Shown piece after piece: positions 58,231 to 64,000 of a stretch of DNA of 64,000 nt. The stretch covers positions 367,037-431,036 of the forward strand of contig NZ_JACIEU010000001.1 of the NCBI RefSeq assembly GCF_014197035.1, in the 5' to 3' direction. A program made the translations under genes and the position numbers. Numbering within the stretch: the first letter of the stretch is position 1; each line of letters opens with the position of its first letter. Origin of the DNA: Sphingobium scionense. Lineage in GTDB: Bacteria > Pseudomonadota > Alphaproteobacteria > Sphingomonadales > Sphingomonadaceae. The notes under the pieces are model-generated. The model did no database searches. It was not told the origin of the DNA and saw only the letters and a list, made by a program, of their open reading frames with translations.

Positions 58231-59937
58231 TCAATGGTCGCTGGCGGCGAAGGCGCCGATGCCGGTTTCCGCCCGCACCCGCTGCGCCGGATAGCCCGCC
58301 TTGTCGATGGCCGCACGGGGCGAGCGGTCGAGCCGGGAGATCAGCCAGATGGCGATGAAGCCGGCCGGGACCGAGAAGATCGCCGCCGAGCTATAGGGAA
58401 AAGGCGCCGGGCCAAGGCCGAAGGTGGTGGTCCACACCGCCGGCGACAGCAGGGTGAGAATGAAGGCGGTCAGTAGCCCGATGGTGCCGCCCCAGGCCGC
58501 GCCGCGCGTGGTGCAGCCGCTCCACAGCAGCGACAGGATCAGCACCGGAAAATTGCCCGACGCGGCGAGCGCGAAGGCGAGGCTGACCATGAAGGCGACA
58601 TTCTGCTTTTCGAACACCAGCCCCAGCAGCACCGCCAGCGCGCCCAGCGCCAGGGTGGTGATCCGCGACACGCGCAGTTCGTCGGCGGAGTTGGCGCGGC
58701 CATGCTTCAGCACCGTGGCATAGAGGTCATGGCTGACCGCCGAGGCCGCCGACAGGGTAAGCCCGGCCACCACCGCCAGGATGGTCGCGAACGCCACCGC
58801 CGAGATGAAGCCGAGGAAGGCATTGCCGCCGACCGCATGGGCGAGATGGATCGCCGCCATATTGCCGCCGCCGCGTAGCGTGCCGTCGGCCATCTTGTAG
58901 CCGGCATCGGTGCCGACCAGGATGATCGCGCCGAAGCCGATGATGAAAGTGAGGATATAGAAATAGCCGATCCAGCCGGTCGCCCACAGCACCGACTTGC
59001 GCGCTTCCTTGGCATCCGGGACGGTGAAGAAGCGCATCAAGATGTGCGGCAGGCCCGCCGTGCCGAGCATCAGCGCCAGGCCGAAGGAGATGGCCGAGAC
59101 CGGATCCTTGATGAAGCCGCCGGGCGCCATGATCGCCCGGCCCTTCTCCGCGGCTTCGGTCGGGGTGGCGCCGGCCGCCTGCGCCGCCGCGCTCTTCACT
59201 TCGACCGCGCGCGCGAACAGCGCCTCCAGCGAGAAGCCGAACTGCGCCAGCACCATCAGCGCCATGAAGCTGGCGCCGCCCAGCAGCAGCACCGCCTTGA
59301 TGATCTGCACCCAGGTCGTCGCGCGCATGCCGCCGAACAGCACATAGAGCATCATCAGCGCGCCGACGATCACCACAGCCACCGCATAGGGCAGGCCGAA
59401 CAGCAATTTGATAAGCTGCCCTGCGCCGACCATCTGGGCGATCAGGTAGAAGCTGACGACCAGCAGGGTGGAGACCGCCGCGAAGCTGCGCACCGGCGGC
59501 TGGGCGAAGCGGTAGGAGGCGACGTCGGCGAAGGTGAAGCGGCCGAGGTTGCGCAGCCGCTCGGCCATCAGGAACAGCAGGATCGGCCAGCCGACGAGGA
59601 AGCCGGTGGAATAGATGAGGCCATCATAGCCGTCGGTGAAGATCTGCGCCGATATGCCGAGGAAGGAGGCGGCGGACATATAATCGCCCGCCATGGCGAG
59701 GCCGTTCTGGAAGCCGCTGATGCCGCCGCCCGCCGTGTAGAAATCCGACGCGGTGCGAGTGCGCGCGGCCGCCGCCTTGGTTATCCACAGGGTGAGGCCG
59801 ACAAAGGCGACGAACATCGCGATCGCCACCCAGTTTATGGGCTGACGCTGCGCCTCCCCCTCCAGCGCGGCGGCGAAGGCGGGAACGGGTATCAAAGCAA
59901 GGACGGGGGCGAGCGCGCCGGCAAGCCGCGCCCTCAT
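58231..59937 (-). CDS. actP: Cation/acetate symporter
   Basis: A 568-residue member of the sodium:solute symporter family, ActP type, taking up acetate and similar short carboxylates. It starts with a signal-like segment ([22 protein letters not shown]) and has about 13 membrane segments; [35 protein letters not shown] is diagnostic. ATG 59937 overlaps the partner gene stop by 4 bases. Confidence 0.92.
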   Translation of the reverse strand: MRARLAGALAPVLALIPVPAFAAALEGEAQRQPINWVAIAMFVAFVGLTLWITKAAAARTRTASDFYTAGGGISGFQNGLAMAGDYMSAASFLGISAQIFTDGYDGLIYSTGFLVGWPILLFLMAERLRNLGRFTFADVASYRFAQPPVRSFAAVSTLLVVSFYLIAQMVGAGQLIKLLFGLPYAVAVVIVGALMMLYVLFGGMRATTWVQIIKAVLLLGGASFMALMVLAQFGFSLEALFARAVEVKSAAAQAAGATPTEAAEKGRAIMAPGGFIKDPVSAISFGLALMLGTAGLPHILMRFFTVPDAKEARKSVLWATGWIGYFYILTFIIGFGAIILVGTDAGYKMADGTLRGGGNMAAIHLAHAVGGNAFLGFISAVAFATILAVVAGLTLSAASAVSHDLYATVLKHGRANSADELRVSRITTLALGALAVLLGLVFEKQNVAFMVSLAFALAASGNFPVLILSLLWSGCTTRGAAWGGTIGLLTAFILTLLSPAVWTTTFGLGPAPFPYSSAAIFSVPAGFIAIWLISRLDRSPRAAIDKAGYPAQRVRAETGIGAFAASDH

Positions 59938-60263
59938 GCGCAATGATCCTTGAGGATGGCGGCCATCTGTGCGTCATGATAGCGGTTGGCATAGGCGACG
60001 TAGAGGCCCGTCAGCGCGATCGCGAGCAGGATGAGGCCCAGGCCGATCGGAATGCCGATCGAGGTGACGCCGTTGCCGATCGGCATGCCCAGCAGCGCCT
60101 TGTCGAAGGCGATGAGCGCCAGATAGCCGACAAAGGCGGTGAAGATGATCGCCGACAGCCACCAGCCCAGCCGCGCCCGCCGCGTCACCAGTTCGATATA
60201 GCGGGGATCGCCCCCCACTGCCGCGATCAGCGCCTCGTCCGTGCGCCCAGCCTCTTGCGTCAT
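59934..60263 (-). CDS. DUF485 partner of acetate symporter
   Basis: A 109-residue membrane protein with two helices ([24 protein letters not shown] and [26 protein letters not shown]) of the DUF485/YjcH family, regularly found upstream of actP. Acts with the symporter in an unknown way. Divergent from telA. Confidence 0.9.
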   Translation of the reverse strand: MTQEAGRTDEALIAAVGGDPRYIELVTRRARLGWWLSAIIFTAFVGYLALIAFDKALLGMPIGNGVTSIGIPIGLGLILLAIALTGLYVAYANRYHDAQMAAILKDHCA

Positions 60264-60417
60264 CCATGCTCCCCTGTTCTTGACCGCCATGCTAGTCTGG
60301 CGGCGAGCGATTGCAATGGCATGGGCGCCGGGCCTATATCCGGGGAGACACAGACTTGCGGCCTTACTGTTTTATGCACATATGACAGCAAGGCCGATCT
60401 GGCCCCTGGGAGATGAC

Positions 60418-61629
60418 ATGGCTTCGACCGCGCCGACCGCGACCGCTGATACGCTGAACCTCACGCCGCCCGACCCGGTGCCGGTGGTCGCGCCCGAAAA
60501 GGCGGCGGGACTGGTGCCGATCGACGAGGAGAAAAAGTCCAAGCTGGACGAGAAGGTCGATGCCTTCATCGACGATCTGGTCGCGCAGGATGCCAATTCG
60601 CCCGCCTTCGGCCAGCGCGTCGACCAGTTGACCAATATGGGCCGCAAGGAAATCGCCGAGGCCGCCGGGCACAGCAACCGCTTCCTCGACCGCCCGGTGC
60701 GGGCGATGGACAGCGACAACAAGGTCGGCGCGGATTTGGCTGAACTGCGGCGCACGGTCGAGGATCTGGACCCCGGCAAGCGCGGCAGCCTGACCGCGCC
60801 CAAGAAGTTGTTCGGCATCATCCCCTTCGGCAACAAGATGCGCGACTATTTCGACAGCTACAAGTCGAGCCAGACGCATATCAATTCGATCCTGGGCTCA
60901 CTCGCCAGCGGCAAGGACGTGCTGATCAAGGACAATGCCGCAATCGACGTGGAACGCCAGAATATGTGGGCCACCATGGGCAAGCTGGAGCAGATGATCC
61001 ACATCAGCAAGACCATGGACGCGCGCCTCGAGTCCAAGGCACTGGAGCTGGATTCGACCGACCCGACCAAGGCGAGGGCGATCCGCGAGAGCGCGCTCTT
61101 CTACATCCGCCAGCGCACCCAGGACCTGCTGACCCAGATGGCGGTCACGGTGCAGGGCTATCTGGCGCTGGATCTGGTGAAGAAGAATAATGTCGAGTTG
61201 GTCAAGGGCGTGGACCGCGCCAGCACCACCACTGTCGCGGCGCTGCGCACCGCCGTGACGGTGGCGCAGGCGCTGGTCGGCCAGCGGCTGGTGCTGGAAC
61301 AGATCACCGCGCTCAACACCACGACGGCCAACATGATCGATTCGACCGGCGAACTGCTCAAGAGCCAGACCGCGCAGATTCACGAGCAGGCCGCCAGCAG
61401 CACCATCCCGATCGAGACGCTGCAGCGCGCCTTCCAGAATATCTACGACACGATGGACAATATCGACACGTTCAAGCTCAAGGCGCTGGAGAATATGAAG
61501 ACGACGGTCACCGTGCTGTCGAACGAGGTGGAAAAGTCCAAGGGTTATATCGCCCGGTCCGAGGGACAGGCCCAGGCCGCCAAGGAAGCGCGCGCGGAGA
61601 ACCCGCTGCTGAGCGCGATCGAGGGATAA
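60418..61629 (+). CDS. TelA/toxic anion resistance protein
   Basis: A 403-residue soluble protein of the TelA/KlaA family, linked to tellurite resistance and more broadly to envelope stress. It is mostly helical, with characteristic stretches MDSDNKVGADLAELRRTVEDLDPGKRG and IQRERQ-like VDVERQNMWATMGKLEQMI. Start at ATG 60418 with GGGAG upstream. It heads a cluster of three genes. Confidence 0.88.
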   Translation: MASTAPTATADTLNLTPPDPVPVVAPEKAAGLVPIDEEKKSKLDEKVDAFIDDLVAQDANSPAFGQRVDQLTNMGRKEIAEAAGHSNRFLDRPVRAMDSDNKVGADLAELRRTVEDLDPGKRGSLTAPKKLFGIIPFGNKMRDYFDSYKSSQTHINSILGSLASGKDVLIKDNAAIDVERQNMWATMGKLEQMIHISKTMDARLESKALELDSTDPTKARAIRESALFYIRQRTQDLLTQMAVTVQGYLALDLVKKNNVELVKGVDRASTTTVAALRTAVTVAQALVGQRLVLEQITALNTTTANMIDSTGELLKSQTAQIHEQAASSTIPIETLQRAFQNIYDTMDNIDTFKLKALENMKTTVTVLSNEVEKSKGYIARSEGQAQAAKEARAENPLLSAIEG

Positions 61630-61669
61630 GGATGCGCCCCACCCTACCCCTTTTCCTGGAGTTGATGGC

Positions 61670-62380
61670 ATGAGCCGGTCCGATCGCGTGCTGGCCGATG
61701 CCGAGGCGGTGCTGCGCCGCCATAGCGAGCGCGGCAAGAGCCTGACCAGCCGCGCGCGCGAACGGCGCAACGCATCGATCATGCGACGGCTGGGCCGGAT
61801 CGCCGGCGCCGCCTTCGCGATCCTGATCGGCGCGATGATCGCGGGCTGGTTCATGCCGCTGGGCACCAGTGGCGTGATGATCGTGCTTGGCCTGCTGCTC
61901 GTCTCCACGCTGTTCTTCGCGCTGCTGCCGGGCGAGCGGGCAGTCAGCCCGGACAAGCTGGCCGACACGACGCTGACCGCCCTGCCGCTCAAGACCGAAA
62001 TCTGGCTGGAAAACCAGCGCAAGGCCCTGCCCGCACCGGCGGTCACTTTGGTCGACAGCATCGGCGTCAAGCTGGAGACGCTGGCGCCGCAGCTCGAACG
62101 GCTGGGCGAGCAGGATCCGGCCGCGCACGAGATTCGCAAGCTGCTGGCCGATCATCTGCCCGAACTGGTGACCGGCTATCAGTCGATCCCCGCGCCCTTG
62201 CGCCGCGAGGAACGCAATGGCCGTGTGCCCGAAAAGCAGCTGATCGAGGGACTGTCGGTGATTGACGCCGAGATCGGCCGGATGAGCGAGCAACTGGCGA
62301 GCGGCGACCTCGACAAGCTGGCGACCCAGAACCGTTTTCTGGAGCTGAAATATCAGGAGGCGAAGGAACTTGGCGCCTAG
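61670..62380 (+). CDS. Membrane-anchored helical protein, TelA partner candidate
   Basis: A 236-residue protein with two adjacent membrane helices (about residues 43-62 and 67-87) and a long helical C-terminal half (90-236). The build matches XpaC-type proteins that pair with TelA in Bacillus, but no sequence identity can be judged here. It begins 40 bases after telA on the same strand. Confidence 0.65.
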   Translation: MSRSDRVLADAEAVLRRHSERGKSLTSRARERRNASIMRRLGRIAGAAFAILIGAMIAGWFMPLGTSGVMIVLGLLLVSTLFFALLPGERAVSPDKLADTTLTALPLKTEIWLENQRKALPAPAVTLVDSIGVKLETLAPQLERLGEQDPAAHEIRKLLADHLPELVTGYQSIPAPLRREERNGRVPEKQLIEGLSVIDAEIGRMSEQLASGDLDKLATQNRFLELKYQEAKELGA

Positions 62381-62398
62381 CGCCGTCTTCCTTCCTGC

Positions 62399-62554
62399 AT
62401 GATCCACCTTACCCTCATCATCGTCGATTTCCTGACGGGCCTGCTGGCCGCCGGGGCCTGGGCGCTGGCCACGGCCGGCGGCGCGATCGCGGCCGTGGTG
62501 GGTAGCGGCGTGCTGGGGGTATCACTGTTCCGGCGGTGGCGACGCCGAGGCTGA
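62399..62554 (+). CDS. Small 51-residue membrane protein
   Basis: Reading frame starting MIHLTLIIVDFL with a long hydrophobic, Ala/Gly-rich stretch and a basic end FRRWRRRG that fits positive-inside topology. Starts 18 bases after the preceding gene but lacks a clear ribosome site. May be the third gene of the telA cluster. Confidence 0.4.
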   Translation: MIHLTLIIVDFLTGLLAAGAWALATAGGAIAAVVGSGVLGVSLFRRWRRRG

Positions 62555-63095
62555 AGCAAAAAAGTCCGCAATCACGCGGCATATGGCATATGCAAGTTAA
62601 AAGCCGGCCAGGCATCCAAAGCACCTGCGACGATTTCAACCTATTTTCACGATATCGGAAAATGGTGCCCGGGGACGGAGGCTGCGGCTCGGTCTGGTCG
62701 GGGTTTTCGGGGTCGTCGTTGATTTCCATGAGGTTGCTCCTGTCGGCGGTATGAAGACCGGGGACGGAGCATTTGTCATGACAAACCTTTCCGATCTTCC
62801 GATCACATTTCACAAAAGCAACAATTTCATACCAGTTATACTACCAGTATGAGAATACTGTAATTCAGGTTCGATCTCAAAGTCAATTTTTTCTCAAATC
62901 ATCTATCTGTTATCTACCGATATCCGGGATAGGCCAACACTTCGCATTACATTTCATCGACCAGCTCGACTTGGCCTAGCGAGCTGCACCAGCAAGCAGC
63001 CGACTGAGACGTCCCTTGGTCCACAATTGGCCGATAGTGTTGAAGAAGTCGGTGATTGTCAGTCTCTGACGTTGGGAGGAAGTCGGCGCCAGGTG
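62555..63095. other. Gene-poor, partly AT-rich flank of IS element
   Basis: No solid gene. The stretch 62800-62960 is clearly richer in A+T than the rest of the window and carries a dyad CAGTAT-GAGA-ATACTG at 62845-62860. On the minus strand a frame starting MEINDDPENPDQTEP at 62729 has a good AGGAGC ribosome site but soon turns into a shadow of the small membrane gene; it could be a broken gene end. The IS boundary lies somewhere in 62960-63095. Confidence 0.5.
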
Positions 63096-64000
63096 TCACG
63101 CTGGGACGATAGGCGGCTGGATCGGGATGAGTTTCGCGAGCTTGCGCAGGTTCTGGGCCGTAGCTGCGAGGTGGAACTCATCTTTTGCGCCATTTGGTCC
63201 TCGTAGGCGCAAGCGATCGAGCTTCAGGATGCGCTTGAGATGGGCGAACAGCATTTCGACCTTCTTTCGCTCGCGCCGGGATGTGACATAGGCGTCGGTC
63301 TGGGACAGATCCCGTGCCAGATCGCGCGCGCCTTCATGGATTGATCGCATCACCTTGCGCGCGGGCTGGCCGGGACAGCATTGGGGCTTGAGGGCGCAGG
63401 ATTGGTAGTCGTGCTGACTGGCGCGGTAGCGCATGAAGCCATCCTTATCGACGTGGGGCCGTGGGCTGGCATAGTCCCTGCGGTGCTGGACGAGGTGCTT
63501 GCGGCCGGGACAGACATAGAGATCATTCCGGTGGTCATAGCGGAACGCGGTGCGCTGGAAGCTGTCAGTCCTGCGGCTTGCATGGTCGAAGGCGGGGATA
63601 TGCGGCTCGATGCCGCGCTCATGGACAAGCCAGGCAAGATTAGCCGCATCGCCATAGCCGGTATCGGCAGCTAACCGCTGGGGCCAGATGCCGAAGCGCT
63701 CCTGTGTCCTGTCGATCATCGTTCGCTGCGCCGTTACCTCAGCCTGACGGATGGCGGTGCTGGCCTCCACATCGACGATCACGGCATTCGCCAGATCGAT
63801 GAGGTAGTTGGTGCTGTAGGCGAAGAAGGCCTGCCCGCCATGGGCGCCCGTCCAGCGTGCCGCCGGATCAGCCGGCGACAGATATTTGGGCGTGACGGGC
63901 GACGCGGGACTGTCAGGATTTCCGTGTGCGGCCGGGCGGTTGATCATCAGGCCGCCATGGCTCTGATGAAACGTTCGCCGAAGATCACGGCAAATTGCGC
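63096..64000 (-). CDS. IS1182-type transposase (partial)
   Basis: Transposase of the IS1182-like DDE group, open through the right edge of the window, so only its C-terminal ~300 residues are seen. Visible catalytic Asp in LAADTGYGDAANL and Glu in RRERKKVEMLFAHLKRIL; also KYLSPADPAARWTGAHGG. The reading continues in frame upstream of the first MINRPAAHG methionine, which shows the gene is not short. No frame break is seen in the visible part. Confidence 0.88.
   Translation of the reverse strand, partial: AICRDLRRTFHQSHGGLMINRPAAHGNPDSPASPVTPKYLSPADPAARWTGAHGGQAFFAYSTNYLIDLANAVIVDVEASTAIRQAEVTAQRTMIDRTQERFGIWPQRLAADTGYGDAANLAWLVHERGIEPHIPAFDHASRRTDSFQRTAFRYDHRNDLYVCPGRKHLVQHRRDYASPRPHVDKDGFMRYRASQHDYQSCALKPQCCPGQPARKVMRSIHEGARDLARDLSQTDAYVTSRRERKKVEMLFAHLKRILKLDRLRLRGPNGAKDEFHLAATAQNLRKLAKLIPIQPPIVPA
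63096..64000. mobile_element. IS1182-family insertion sequence (partial)
   Basis: Defined by its transposase; the terminal inverted repeats are not identified because one end is beyond the window and the other lies in 62960-63095. Confidence 0.75.

Noticed and set aside
62418..62813. Minus-strand 131-residue frame near the telA cluster
   Set aside because: Most of it is antisense to the small membrane gene; only the first part might be a gene remnant, reported as a finding instead.

Overview
This window looks like an ordinary chromosomal stretch from a high-GC alphaproteobacterium of the order Sphingomonadales, most like Sphingobium or Sphingomonas. That placement is inference from gene content and style: an HWE-type sensor kinase, a GapR-type DNA-binding protein, DUF1176, DUF1244 and DUF899 proteins, a heat-shock type dnaK promoter, an unusual C-minus L36 ribosomal protein, and frequent GTG/TTG starts. 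About 70 protein genes are supported. I see no rRNA or tRNA genes, no CRISPR array and no prophage. The only clear mobile element is an IS1182-type transposase cut by the right edge.

Layout, left to right. 1-4058: a minus-strand chain (EamA exporter, crcB, RluA-type pseudouridine synthase, PaiB-like protein, HAD phosphatase) with a divergent Lrp/AsnC regulator. 4059-9625: fatty acid desaturase, LysR regulator, small unknown genes, a lipoprotein and rarD. 9626-11520: a 576-base gene-poor gap, an excalibur-domain protein and an outer-membrane beta-barrel. 11609-15695: dihydroorotase diverging from a YgfZ-like protein plus glutaminyl cyclase, then dnaJ. 15799-22179: dnaK with a sigma-32-like promoter, a copper chaperone, and sdhCDA ending in a terminator with no sdhB. 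22351-28720: soluble chemotaxis receptor, prmA, dienelactone hydrolase, amidase, M14 carboxypeptidase and a DUF4136-like lipoprotein.

28917-37741: L36, pyruvate kinase, DUF1244, GapR, YbjQ, YebC, ruvC, a lone receiver protein, a GAF-PAS-HWE kinase, murA and a Crp/Fnr regulator. 37754-45089: HNH nuclease, a gluQRS/HIG1/cobalamin adenosyltransferase operon, a diguanylate cyclase, the ergothioneine pair egtB-egtD, a parDE module and a HAD phosphatase. 45164-55530: DUF1176 protein, nucleoside transporter, MFS transporter, an exported intradiol dioxygenase-like lipoprotein followed by an OmpR/EnvZ-type two-component pair, a membrane protein of unknown function, a 56-residue protein and typA. 55774-62554: S10-type peptidase, DUF899 protein, actP with its DUF485 partner, and telA followed by two small membrane genes. 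62555-64000: AT-richer gene-poor DNA running into the IS element.

Most genes here are housekeeping: proteostasis (dnaKJ), respiration (sdhCDA), glycolysis (pyk), cell wall (murA), translation (typA, prmA, L36, gluQRS) and recombination (ruvC). I did not find a clear-cut novel multi-gene system. The places most worth a second look are the telA cluster, the dioxygenase/two-component block, the globin-like chemotaxis receptor, the dihydroorotase with an altered metal ligand, and several intergenic palindromes.
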